A stretch of 64,000 bases of DNA, taken from NCBI RefSeq assembly GCF_900176165.1, contig NZ_FWWU01000009.1, positions 1,800,501 through 1,864,500 of the forward strand, read 5' to 3'. Under the pieces are notes generated by a model. It was not told the origin of the DNA. It saw only the letters and a program-made list of their open reading frames with translations, and did no database searches. This stretch comes from Deinococcus hopiensis KR-140. Its GTDB lineage: Bacteria; Deinococcota; Deinococci; Deinococcales; Deinococcaceae. The position numbers and the translations under genes were made by a program. Of the stretch, positions 9,789-17,480 are shown in pieces (the first letter of the stretch is position 1; every line of letters begins with the position of its first letter).

Positions 9789-10505
9789 CTATGGGACGGG
9801 GAAGCGATCAGGCATAAACTCCCAGGGCATTTTTGCGTTTTTAGAGAGGTTGCATGTGGCGCAAGCAGCAACAAGGTTTTCGGGGTAATTGGTGCCACCT
9901 CTTGCTAGAGGGATGAAGTGGTCTATATGCCAAGCCTCCCTCCCAAGCCTCTCCCCACAGTAAAAACAGCCGCCCCTTTGTTTTTTCATTATTAGATGTA
10001 TATCCCAAGAAGTAAAACTACCAGGCGCAGCTAGCCGCCGTGCTCGATAGTTTTGCTCCCTTGCGCGGTATTTCTCAGGGTCTAATGCATAGTCGCGCGC
10101 CCGCCAAGCCTTTTGTCTGAGACGGCCCCTCTCTGTATGATTGGCCTTTCTATATAATTCCCTTGATTTATTTATATTAGCAGCACGCCATGAGGCAGAC
10201 TTCTTGCGTCGTACAATTTGCACTCGGTCCCGCAGAGTCGGGTCACCAAGCATCGCCTCCTTAAGAGCTTCGTACCGCCGCTTCTTGTAAACCAGACGTT
10301 CCGCCCGATATTTGGCATGTGCGGCACGGTTGCCAGCGCGCACCGCCTCTCGGTTGCTAGCTGAGTACTTCTGCTGCTTGGTCCTGAAGCATGATTTGCA
10401 ATAAGAATGCAAGCCCAATCGATCCTTTTTGTTTCCATAAAAAAATTCGCGAGTGGCAAGCTTCTCCTCCCCACACTTCGTGCAACGCCGCACCTCAGGA
10501 GTCAC
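9789..10505 (-). CDS. HNH endonuclease with zinc-binding N-terminus
   Basis: 238 residues. An N-terminal CxxC...CxxC pair (C-T-K-C and C-K-S-C) forms a zinc ribbon like that seen in many phage HNH proteins; a long basic, Arg/Lys-rich middle follows; the C-terminus (about 170-230) holds the HNH nuclease core with C-F-Y-C, H-I-D-H-F-I-P-L-A-R-G-G and C-A-T-C-N. It overlaps the next upstream HNH gene by 11 bases. It could be a homing-type or packaging-linked nuclease; the isolated location away from terminase argues for a mobile or accessory role. Confidence 0.85.
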   Translation of the reverse strand: MTPEVRRCTKCGEEKLATREFFYGNKKDRLGLHSYCKSCFRTKQQKYSASNREAVRAGNRAAHAKYRAERLVYKKRRYEALKEAMLGDPTLRDRVQIVRRKKSASWRAANINKSRELYRKANHTERGRLRQKAWRARDYALDPEKYRAREQNYRARRLAAPGSFTSWDIHLIMKKQRGGCFYCGERLGREAWHIDHFIPLARGGTNYPENLVAACATCNLSKNAKMPWEFMPDRFPVP

Positions 10506-10818
10506 GCTTGCACCCGACCTCGAACCGTGCGGGCCGGAACTCCCAGGGGAACTTATCGGCCTTCTCCCGGTTGCACTCCGGGCAGGCGAGAACGATGTTT
10601 GACATGAAGTTGCTCCCTCCCCGGCTCAGCGGTACGAAGTGATCTACTTGATACTTACGCTTCCCAACCCAATCCAGTTTCTCCCCGCAGTAATGACAGA
10701 GCCCTTTCTGCTTATCAAGCCGCATCTGCACATCCCACTTGTCGAAGCTGCCCCGCGCGCCGTACTTCACAGCCCGGCGTTTGTGCTTGCTCCGGTAGGC
10801 ATCGTTACTCCTGAGCAT
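10495..10818 (-). CDS. Small HNH endonuclease
   Basis: 107 residues covering essentially one HNH domain: C-H-Y-C, V-D-H-F-V-P-L-S-R-G-G and C-P-E-C-N-R, ending in a W-E-F-R-P motif also present in the neighbouring larger HNH protein (W-E-F-M-P). The two are clearly related, as if one arose by duplication. The start overlaps the end of the antirepressor gene by 14 bases, so it is translated from the same message. Confidence 0.85.
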   Translation of the reverse strand: MLRSNDAYRSKHKRRAVKYGARGSFDKWDVQMRLDKQKGLCHYCGEKLDWVGKRKYQVDHFVPLSRGGSNFMSNIVLACPECNREKADKFPWEFRPARFEVGCKRDS

Positions 10819-11563
10819 GGATCACCCCGTAGATGACCTGCACAGCGTGCTTGCAAGCCTGATACGCCTCCTTGTGGTCACTGGGCTGTTTGGCAATTAG
10901 GACGGCAGCCAATTTGCTTTCCAGCCAGCGCACGTCTGCGAGCTGCGCTTGGCTGAAGTGGTCGCGGATAGGTGCCGACTTCTTTAGGCCGTGCGCCTCG
11001 CGGTACTCGGCTGGGCTGCGTCCGATGACAGCGCGGGTCACGAGCTTGCTCACGTTCTCGATCAGGCGGTTCTCTGGGGCGTGCCAAACATGCAGCACGT
11101 CCATGAGTTCGGCCCGGCCAGCTTTGACGGCGGCTCTCGCAGCCAGCCAAGCGGCATCAGCAGCATTCGTGTTCCTCTGCAACACTTCATCGGCCAACGT
11201 GATGTCGCCTTGGCGGTAGCGCTGGATGAGCAACTTCACCCACTTCTTGAAGGGGCGGGCCTGTTCCAGTTCGCTGCCCATGATGAGGCCATAGACCCCG
11301 ACTTCGGAGATGACTACAACTTCTTGGGTATGGCGGGCGCGGGATGTGATGGCGGTATCTGAGGCCCTGTTTTGGGGCGTCACATGGAGGCGAACAGTCG
11401 TCTTTTCGTCGGCATCCACATGAGCGGCCAGGGCGTTGCGGGGCTTCTTGTAACCGAGGGCCTGGGCCACATCACGCCCAACGAACCAGAGTTCACCGTC
11501 GCGCTCCACGGTCCTGAGTGGGCTGCCTTCAAAAATCGGGGTTGCCAGTATTGGTAGGTGCAT
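10805..11563 (-). CDS. BRO family N-terminal domain antirepressor-like protein
   Basis: About 252 residues. The N-terminus carries a BRO-N domain (P-I-F-E-G-x-P-L-R-T-V-E-R-D-G-E-L-W-F-V-G-R-D-V-A, then A-L-G-Y-K-x-P-x-x-A and V-I-S-E-V-G-V-Y-G-L-I), typical of phage antirepressors that relieve repression. The C-terminal half is alpha-helical and not recognised. The ATG at 11563 has GGGAGG just upstream; an upstream in-frame start at 11602 lacks this. Its neighbourhood with a second repressor-like gene (12334) suggests these form an independent switch. Confidence 0.8.
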   Translation of the reverse strand: MHLPILATPIFEGSPLRTVERDGELWFVGRDVAQALGYKKPRNALAAHVDADEKTTVRLHVTPQNRASDTAITSRARHTQEVVVISEVGVYGLIMGSELEQARPFKKWVKLLIQRYRQGDITLADEVLQRNTNAADAAWLAARAAVKAGRAELMDVLHVWHAPENRLIENVSKLVTRAVIGRSPAEYREAHGLKKSAPIRDHFSQAQLADVRWLESKLAAVLIAKQPSDHKEAYQACKHAVQVIYGVIHAQE

Positions 11564-11598
11564 AGACCCTCCCGCCTGAGTCGGCGCAGGTAAGGGGC

Positions 11599-11622
11599 GC
11601 ACCCGTGTGTTTCAACGGGTGC
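11599..11622. other. Perfect 8-bp-arm stem-loop upstream of antirepressor gene
   Basis: GCACCCGT and ACGGGTGC arms with an eight-base loop, in the 5' leader of the BRO-N gene. No T-tract follows on either strand, so it may be a processing or regulatory hairpin rather than a terminator. Confidence 0.4.
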
Positions 11623-11637
11623 TGCCGGTTTACTTAC

Positions 11638-11967
11638 TCAGGCTGCGAGGCGGAAGGGTTGAACTCCCTCCTGAGCGAGCGTCCCCGCCTTGTACTCATC
11701 GAGCAACTTCCCGCCGATCTGGCCCAGTTGCTCGCTCAAATCAATGATTCCGGGGCTGGTTCCCCAGATACCGACCCACGCCTCAACCGCCAACCGCACC
11801 TGGGCTTCCAACTGGAAATACGCAGTGTCGTAGAGGGCATAACGCTGGGCGCACCGAGGGCAGTAATGCTCAACGTGGCCCTCCCGGTGGTGGTAAATCA
11901 CGCCATTGGGAGTACCGCAGGAATCGCACTTGCGGTAAAGGGGGGCGGTCGCCGCCTCCCCATTCAC
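11638..11967 (-). CDS. Small zinc-ribbon protein, unknown function
   Basis: 109 residues starting at a GTG that overlaps the previous stop (GTGA), with a GGAG site upstream; the reading frame continues upstream without a supported start. Two CxxC pairs (K-C-D-S-C and Y-C-P-R-C) near residues 12-40 suggest one zinc finger; the remainder is helical. Coupled to the 72-residue gene before it. No family recognised. Confidence 0.65.
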   Translation of the reverse strand: MNGEAATAPLYRKCDSCGTPNGVIYHHREGHVEHYCPRCAQRYALYDTAYFQLEAQVRLAVEAWVGIWGTSPGIIDLSEQLGQIGGKLLDEYKAGTLAQEGVQPFRLAA

Positions 11968-12182
11968 GCGACCATCTCCAAGCTCTTGCCGTTGGTGCTC
12001 ATGAAGCGAACCTGGGCGCTGTGCCGGTAGGTCATGAGGTTCGCCCGGTAACGCCCGCAGGCGTACTCGGTGATGAAGCCCCGGCTGAAAGGGTTCTCCT
12101 GGCGTACCCAAACCCGGCCATCTGCCGTCGTGATGGTGTCGGGCGTCGGAACTTTGTCAGTGCTGCTAGCGTACTCTTGCAT
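11964..12182 (-). CDS. Small hypothetical phage protein, paralogue of gene at 45419-45670
   Basis: 72 residues. It aligns over most of its length with the product of 45419-45670: both have T-x-D-G-x-x-W near the middle, P-F-x-x-x-F-[IV]-x-x-Y-x-C-G, A-N-L, V-R-F and a G-K-x-L-[ED] ending. No known domain. It is the first gene of the leftward arm leaving the 12.2-kb control region and probably answers to the palindromic operator there. Confidence 0.7.
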   Translation of the reverse strand: MQEYASSTDKVPTPDTITTADGRVWVRQENPFSRGFITEYACGRYRANLMTYRHSAQVRFMSTNGKSLEMVA

Positions 12183-12200
12183 TGATCCACTTCCTTACAG

Positions 12201-12249
12201 GGATTCCAAGAAGGCCTTGCTTCCTAGGGCGTTCGCCTTCTTGGTATCC
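12201..12249. repeat. 15-bp imperfect inverted repeat in leader of leftward gene
   Basis: Arms at 12201-12215 and 12235-12249 pair at 14 of 15 positions, with a 19-base loop. It occupies the 5' leader of the leftward gene starting at 12182, next to the operator. It could be a leader hairpin or a second protein-binding site. Confidence 0.6.
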
Positions 12250-12252
12250 ATA

Positions 12253-12294
12253 TATTACCAGCCCTCTGGTAATAGTGCAAGAGGTCTGGTAATA
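12253..12294. promoter_or_regulatory. Palindromic operator with an additional half-site
   Basis: A perfect palindrome, TATTACCAG-CCCT-CTGGTAATA, spans 12253-12274. The right arm recurs exactly at 12286-12294, 20 bp on, and the bases opposite it (12273-12281) match the left arm at six of nine positions, giving a second, weaker dyad. The location between divergent genes, one coding for an XRE-type protein, makes this the likely repressor-binding region. Confidence 0.7.
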
Positions 12295-12333
12295 TTTCCT
12301 TAGGGCCGGAGAGCCCACACTAGGAGGGTGATC

Positions 12334-12552
12334 GTGCGCTGGAAGGTAAAAGAGTTTTTGGACAGCAACAACAAGACCGCATACGCGCTATGGAAGGCAT
12401 CAGGGCTGTCACGCACAACTACCTATGCCATCGCACAGGGCGATATGGAGGGCGTGCAATTTGACACCCTGAGCAAGTTAGTGGAGGGATTGGAGAAATT
12501 AACAGGTAAGCGTGTGGAGATAGGCGATCTCTTGGAAGTGGTGCGGCCATGA
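12334..12552 (+). CDS. XRE-type helix-turn-helix regulator (second phage switch)
   Basis: About 72 residues; a compact Cro/CI-like helix-turn-helix: K-T-A-Y-A-L-W-K-A-S-G-L-S-R-T-T-x-Y is the first helix pair and recognition helix, then F-D-T-L-S-K-L-V-x-G-L. GTG at 12334 has AGGAGG six bases upstream and is preferred over the GTG at 12328, which touches it. It shares four bases (ATGA) with the next gene. Probably binds the palindrome immediately upstream and represses the leftward genes. Confidence 0.8.
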   Translation: MRWKVKEFLDSNNKTAYALWKASGLSRTTTYAIAQGDMEGVQFDTLSKLVEGLEKLTGKRVEIGDLLEVVRP

Positions 12553-13082
12553 CCCAGTTCGTCTATGTGCTGGAAGACAAGAACACGCACCTACTCAAGA
12601 TCGGAATTTCCCTTGACCCTGAATTTCGCGCCAAGCAGGTTGGTAAAGAATTTGGAACTGATGTGGTGGTGGCTGGCGTATTGAAAGTGGACGATGCCCG
12701 CCGCACAGAGCAGTTTCTTCATAGCATGTTCTCCGAGCGCCGAGTGGTTGGGGAATGGTTTGAGTTGACAGAGAAGCAAAAGGGCTATCTGCTGGCCTAC
12801 TTTATTGACAAGCCTCAAAAGAGAGATGCCCGAGGCACAAAGGCCCCTCCAAAGCGGCGTCCGCCCGCGCTGCCCCGTAGAACGGATTTTGCTCTTCAGA
12901 AACTTCAAGGGGGGAGCTGGAGCATCCTTACACCCGATGGAATGGTGGGGAGTGTGCAACTCAAAGAAGGGGGCAACTCTTTGGGCTTGGAGATTAAGAG
13001 CAGGGAGCAGATCGAAGCCTTGCGAGGCATCCTTGACGCCCTAGACCTCGAACTCGTCGCCGTCCCCAAAAAAAACGTGTGA
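12549..13082 (+). CDS. GIY-YIG-like (T5orf172/MUG113) domain protein
   Basis: 177 residues. The N-terminus (F-V-Y-V-L-E-x-K-x-x-x-L-L-K-I-G-I-S, then R-x-x-Q-[VL], and H-x-x-F-x-E-x-R-x-x-G-E-W-F) matches the T5orf172/MUG113 branch of the GIY-YIG nuclease superfamily common in phages. A basic linker and a second small alpha/beta region follow. Translationally coupled to the XRE gene by ATGA overlap. Role in the phage unknown. Confidence 0.75.
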   Translation: MTQFVYVLEDKNTHLLKIGISLDPEFRAKQVGKEFGTDVVVAGVLKVDDARRTEQFLHSMFSERRVVGEWFELTEKQKGYLLAYFIDKPQKRDARGTKAPPKRRPPALPRRTDFALQKLQGGSWSILTPDGMVGSVQLKEGGNSLGLEIKSREQIEALRGILDALDLELVAVPKKNV

Positions 13083-13167
13083 CCTTACAGGTGTGAGACA
13101 TCCCTTTACTGGATTGTCGCGCGCTGAGACGCTATTGCCATTGTCCCCCTACAATTACAAAAAGTGG

Positions 13168-13188
13168 CTCCCGCAATTACTGCGGGAG
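13168..13188. terminator. Bidirectional terminator between convergent genes
   Basis: CTCCCGCA and TGCGGGAG arms with a five-base loop; ATTTCTCT follows on the plus strand and CCACTTTTTG on the minus strand. It separates the GIY-YIG-like gene from the convergent protease gene. Confidence 0.75.
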
Positions 13189-13206
13189 ATTTCTCTAATT
13201 CAATAA

Positions 13207-16020
13207 TTATGAAGATCGAGATCTTACGCGAGATTGAGAGCGCATCTGTGCTCTTGCCTGTACGGTAATACTGGCCTGCACCTCTTGATACAGAGAAATT
13301 TGTGCATCCTCGTGCTCAAGTGACACGACAAGACCATAGCGTTGTAAATCCTCTTCATAGCCCGGGAATTCTTCTTCGCAACCCACTATCAGATGGATTT
13401 TATATTTACCGTCGCTGTGCCTGCATGTTTCCAGCACTTGCGCACGAGTTGTTTCAAAAATATTTGATTGGACGGTTGACCAACTTAGTAGCTCTCCAGT
13501 TGGCTTCATATTGAGCAATTGATTACTCCCGAATGCGACACTTCCACTGCCACCTGTAGATCGAATGCTATCTATCTCACTTGGCGTAAGTCCACGACAC
13601 ATCTTCATCCACATTGTACGAGCAACATAAGTCTTACGAGTGTTCCTCACTGGTGGATCGAAGGCGAGAGTAGCTCTTATTTTTCTACGCCCCCTATTAC
13701 GCACAAAGTTTTCAGGAAGCTCTAGTTCATAAATATGATACTTACCACTCGCAATCAAATCATCAGCCACTAGAAGCACTCTGTTTGTATCCGAAAATAA
13801 GGCCTTATCTATAGAGGGCCTACCATAACCAAAAAATCGACGTAACCTTCTCTGCCCTGCCCCTTCTGTTAAACCATTTGTTAGCTTAACTTGTATTTCT
13901 TGTGGAATAGAAGCACTATGAACAGTAATTGCACGAACTAAATTGGCAGACGGGATTTTACCCATAGGATGAAATATTCTGCGCAATTGGTGTTCGACTT
14001 GAGCACATACATGAGTTACTTGAGGAGCAGCAAAGCTAGTTCCCCAACCGAGAGTCAAAAGTGAGCCAGTTGGAAAGTTGTGGTTGAGAAGGACTTCTGC
14101 CAAATTTCGATCGTTATCTTTCCATCTAGCCCAGACGCCGCCAGTGGAAGTAATAGAATAGTTGCCTCCATACGACACCAATTCAGGCTTGACCTGCCTT
14201 ACAAGGCCAGAGCCTTTATCAAGAACATTGCCAGTTCTCGTAAAGGGAGAGGGCATTTCCGATTCTACTGGAACAATGGGCGAAGGATCTCTTTCAAAAA
14301 CATTTGGGTGTACAGAGGGCTCATCTCTGCGAGCGATCGAACCAACTGTTAAAACATTTGCTCCAGAAGCTGGATCAGCAATAGCGTGTCTTTCCGAAGT
14401 CTGAATTTCCAGTAAATCCCTACCTAGCTCAGTTCGCATAAACGAGGATGGTATTTCTGGAATGGCATTACCCGAAGAAACCACAACAACTATATTGAGC
14501 TCTCTAGCTATATCATCCAGCATGAGTGCCCATTCCGACTGCCTTCCTCCTCTATAAACTCGATGATTTTCATTTATCGAAAGATTAAATACTCGACACC
14601 CATAAGTATCGTGAAGTGTACGTATTGCATCGGCCATCTGTATACTAGCCCGTTCATCTTCCGCAAAGATGACTCCGCCAGTGCCGTCAGGATTATTTCT
14701 CAGCACCTTACCACTTAAGACTCGGACTTTAGGTTCCCACTTCCCCGTAGTTAATCCTTCAGTAAGATCTCCATAAACAACAACTCCGGCAACCTGCGTT
14801 CCATGACCATGCAAGTCAGCAGGCGTGCCTTCGCCCGAAGAAAAATCTATCGCATCTACTACAAGTCCGCTGAGGAAAGGATGGCCAGAAACAATACCAG
14901 AATCAATTATTGCCGCCAAGGGCATCTCTGTCGTAGATAATTGACTTAAGTCGGGCAATTCAATTGCGTCATCTATTGGCGTGAAACTATCGAAATTGAC
15001 AGAGGGGGGGAGGTCGATCCATGACACCATATCTAAGGTGAGCAACTCACTAAGAAGATCGCGGTTCCCTTGCACTTTAGCTACTAACAGACTGCCTGCT
15101 ATTTCTTGAGGACCGCCTGGCACCCGCCCCTCTAATTGCTGCACAATCGTCCTAAAGCTCTGCTTATATTGAGAGATATTCAAGTTTTCACCAGGATGCC
15201 AAAGGTCTACATCAAAGAAAAAAGTGTCCTCTCCGATCTGATCGAATTTCTCCCTCAAGCGTGGTCCCATTTTATCTTCGGGGGATAATGATCGCACACT
15301 CTGCAAAGCATCAAAAAGATTCGCACGTTGTACAGCAGTCAAGAAGGAGTTCTGTGTATTACCTTGAGCATACAGATTTGCCTCATCTATGAAGTGCTGC
15401 TGATCCACTAAACTGGTAAATTGCACAATAAATTTGTAAAGATTTTTCTGAGAACTTCTTATTTTTCTGGAATTGACTCTCTCAATATCCAAACCTTCTA
15501 CCTGCAGAATAAAACTTTCTTCTATTAGATTAATCAGGCTGCTTCTTTCTGGGTGGCTCAAAACGTATTTTTTATCGCTCGGTATTCCTAAACTTGCACG
15601 CTCAGGAGACACAACAAAACCCATGCTGGTGTACGGCCCACGGCTCCATTCTTCTAAAAAGGCATGAGCATAATCCGAATTAGAAAAATGGAGGCTAATT
15701 TCATAACGAGCCCCCATATCAGCTTCTTCTGTATTACTTTCAGACACAATAAATGCTTGGAATTTATCCTCTAACTGCTGACGCTCATCTATCCCCAAAA
15801 AACTCATCTCAAGAACTAAAAGATTTGTCACCTCTACTTGAGAAGGCCTAATCCTAGTCGGTCTTTCAACTGCTGCATGCATCTGCATCGCAATAGCGCC
15901 TTGGTGCTCTCTCTGGTTCGACCTAAGTGGAGGAGATGCACCAAACGCCGGGCGTTCGGGTCTTCGAGTTTCGCTTTCTTTGAGGCGCTGTAAGATGAGA
16001 TGATCAAGTTGTTCTGGCAC
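13207..16020 (-). CDS. ietS: Subtilisin-like serine protease, IetS-type defence component
   Basis: 937 residues. The S8 peptidase domain occupies about 365-720: Asp373 in I-I-D-S-G, His406 in H-G-H-G-T, oxyanion Asn518 in S-S-G-N, Ser662 in G-T-S-F-A-A-P. There is no signal peptide, so the protease is cytoplasmic, as expected for a partner of the AAA ATPase encoded two bases upstream. This pair matches the IetA-IetS architecture, first seen as a plasmid incompatibility factor and later reported as an anti-phage system. The long N-terminal region (1-340) presumably senses or contacts the ATPase. DNA here is much more AT-rich than the phage structural genes. Start is GTG. Confidence 0.88.
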   Translation of the reverse strand: MPEQLDHLILQRLKESETRRPERPAFGASPPLRSNQREHQGAIAMQMHAAVERPTRIRPSQVEVTNLLVLEMSFLGIDERQQLEDKFQAFIVSESNTEEADMGARYEISLHFSNSDYAHAFLEEWSRGPYTSMGFVVSPERASLGIPSDKKYVLSHPERSSLINLIEESFILQVEGLDIERVNSRKIRSSQKNLYKFIVQFTSLVDQQHFIDEANLYAQGNTQNSFLTAVQRANLFDALQSVRSLSPEDKMGPRLREKFDQIGEDTFFFDVDLWHPGENLNISQYKQSFRTIVQQLEGRVPGGPQEIAGSLLVAKVQGNRDLLSELLTLDMVSWIDLPPSVNFDSFTPIDDAIELPDLSQLSTTEMPLAAIIDSGIVSGHPFLSGLVVDAIDFSSGEGTPADLHGHGTQVAGVVVYGDLTEGLTTGKWEPKVRVLSGKVLRNNPDGTGGVIFAEDERASIQMADAIRTLHDTYGCRVFNLSINENHRVYRGGRQSEWALMLDDIARELNIVVVVSSGNAIPEIPSSFMRTELGRDLLEIQTSERHAIADPASGANVLTVGSIARRDEPSVHPNVFERDPSPIVPVESEMPSPFTRTGNVLDKGSGLVRQVKPELVSYGGNYSITSTGGVWARWKDNDRNLAEVLLNHNFPTGSLLTLGWGTSFAAPQVTHVCAQVEHQLRRIFHPMGKIPSANLVRAITVHSASIPQEIQVKLTNGLTEGAGQRRLRRFFGYGRPSIDKALFSDTNRVLLVADDLIASGKYHIYELELPENFVRNRGRRKIRATLAFDPPVRNTRKTYVARTMWMKMCRGLTPSEIDSIRSTGGSGSVAFGSNQLLNMKPTGELLSWSTVQSNIFETTRAQVLETCRHSDGKYKIHLIVGCEEEFPGYEEDLQRYGLVVSLEHEDAQISLYQEVQASITVQARAQMRSQSRVRSRSS

Positions 16021-16022
16021 AG

Positions 16023-17048
16023 TTATTCCTCGTCAACAGTAGGAGAAGTCGTGCTGTGACGAAAATTTAGAATTTTCTGGCGATCGCGCTGCTTAGCAAC
16101 GGCACGAATTAAGTCTTGTTCCTCAACGTACATCCCACCGGCTAGCACTGTCCGCTTGATTGCATCAAGACAAATGCGCTCAACGTCAGCATGGCTAAAT
16201 CCAACAAGCTCCCTGCTTATACTTGGAAGAATGTTTGTCTTCTTCAAATTTCTTTTGAGTAGGCGAGTGAGTAAGCGAAGAATTGTTTCTTCATCTGGCT
16301 TTTCAAAACGAAATACCTCATCAAAACGACGCCATAGAGCAGGGTCAAGCGCCTGCTCGAAATTTGTCGCCGCTATTACAAGGGATCTACCTTCAAATCT
16401 GTCTAGCATCTGCAAAAAAGCATTTACGACTCGCTTCAACTCTCCGTGCTCAGTACTATCATCACGAGAACGGCCTATAGCATCAAATTCATCAAAAAAT
16501 ACGACCCATTGACCACGTGTCACATATTCAAAAACGCGCGACAAATTCGAGGCCGTTTCACCCAATAAACTGGACACCAAACCATCAAACCGGACATATA
16601 GCATAGGAAGACCCAATTCGCTTGCTATAGCCTCGGCAGTAATAGTTTTACCGCACCCTGGTGGTCCACAAAAAAGCAATTTTTGCGCAGGCTTCAAGCT
16701 ATACATTTCTAATATTTCCCACTGCTTGAATTCATTCATCACGTCCCAAAGAGCTTGTTCCTGCCCCTTAGTAGTAAACAGATCCTCCATTCGCTTTTGC
16801 GGAGTCTTTATGTCAAAAAGAGGTAGGCCCTTTTCGGGATCTCGAGGTACGGGCTGTAGGCTAGCAAGGGGAAAATCAGGTCGCGTAGTTGATGCTCCGT
16901 TCAATAGCCGTGTCAGCTCATTAGCCAAGACAACATGCTGTTTTTTACGTTCATCAAGAATAACGTCTTGAGCTGCCTCCATGAACGCGTCATGCTGTCC
17001 GGTGGCATAGCTTTTGAACATCTTCTTGATCAAATCTGCTCTAGCCAT
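16023..17048 (-). CDS. ietA: AAA+ ATPase, IetA-type defence component
   Basis: 341 residues. Walker A G-P-P-G-C-G-K-T at 128-135, Walker B V-V-F-F-D-E-F-D-A at about 182-190, sensor-1 A-A-T-N near 229 and arginine fingers R-R-F-D near 240: a classical AAA+ module of the FtsH/spastin type, with a helical N-terminal region of about 95 residues. It precedes the subtilisin gene by two bases, so the two are co-transcribed and probably form one complex in which the ATPase controls or delivers substrate to the protease. AT-rich codon use marks transfer from elsewhere. Confidence 0.88.
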   Translation of the reverse strand: MARADLIKKMFKSYATGQHDAFMEAAQDVILDERKKQHVVLANELTRLLNGASTTRPDFPLASLQPVPRDPEKGLPLFDIKTPQKRMEDLFTTKGQEQALWDVMNEFKQWEILEMYSLKPAQKLLFCGPPGCGKTITAEAIASELGLPMLYVRFDGLVSSLLGETASNLSRVFEYVTRGQWVVFFDEFDAIGRSRDDSTEHGELKRVVNAFLQMLDRFEGRSLVIAATNFEQALDPALWRRFDEVFRFEKPDEETILRLLTRLLKRNLKKTNILPSISRELVGFSHADVERICLDAIKRTVLAGGMYVEEQDLIRAVAKQRDRQKILNFRHSTTSPTVDEE

Positions 17049-17178
17049 CGCACCCTCTCGAGGAATCCCGATTTACGACTCCCTAATAATCGCTAGAGGC
17101 GAAAAAGAGAGCCTGATTTAGTTGATAACAGAATAACATAGTTATATGATACCGGATTGTGCGCCCCCTACAAAGAAA

Positions 17179-17201
17179 AAGCACGGTGTATGACCGTGCT
17201 T
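17179..17201 (-). terminator. Strong intrinsic terminator upstream of ietA
   Basis: AAGCACGGT and ACCGTGCTT arms around a five-base loop; on the minus strand the stem is followed by TTTTTCTTTG. It blocks leftward read-through into ietAS. Confidence 0.8.
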
Positions 17202-17313
17202 CGTCAAGTTGTCCCCTGCACTTTCTGACCTTAACCAGTCTAAAGATAAGCAGGCTGGAGGGCGACTGGAAACCATGCCTTAGCGTCAGGTCTAGCGTGG
17301 TGAGACAGCAAAA

Positions 17314-17332
17314 AGCCCCCTATCCGAGGGCT
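17314..17332 (-). terminator. Short stem-loop with T-tract (minus strand)
   Basis: AGCCC and GGGCT arms, followed on the minus strand by TTTTTGCTG; second of three tandem terminators. Confidence 0.45.
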
Positions 17333-17435
17333 GCCCTCCGACTTCACCCGGTCGGCTCGATTGTGGGATGGAGTTAGTGTACCTACGACACTCAGGAGGA
17401 ACATCCGCCAAATGGATGAGCCCCCAACAAAAAAT

Positions 17436-17450
17436 CGCCCTCCTGGGGCG
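17436..17450 (-). terminator. Terminator after the gene at 17481-18035
   Basis: CGCCC and GGGCG arms with a short loop, followed on the minus strand by ATTTTTTGTTGG, just past the stop of the leftward gene. Confidence 0.7.
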
Positions 17451-17480
17451 TATCAACACTTTCTGGACTGTACGGTTAGT

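Larger units (their letters stand above)
17049..17480. other. Intergenic region with defence-operon promoter area and terminators
   Basis: No convincing gene in 430 bases. 17049-17160 is AT-rich and includes ATAACATAGTTAT (a near-palindrome around 17133-17145), a plausible promoter or operator area for the leftward ietAS operon. 17179-17450 contains three stem-loops (listed separately) that insulate it from the gene further right. Confidence 0.6.

Noticed and set aside
12549..16020. Retron, toxin-antitoxin or CRISPR-Cas genes in the island
   Set aside because: No reverse transcriptase, Cas motif or typical toxin pair could be seen; the genes read as GIY-YIG-like, subtilisin and AAA ATPase.
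17133..17145. ATAACATAGTTAT as a Deinococcus radiation-response (RDRM) site
   Set aside because: It is only a short near-palindrome and does not match the longer RDRM consensus well enough to claim.
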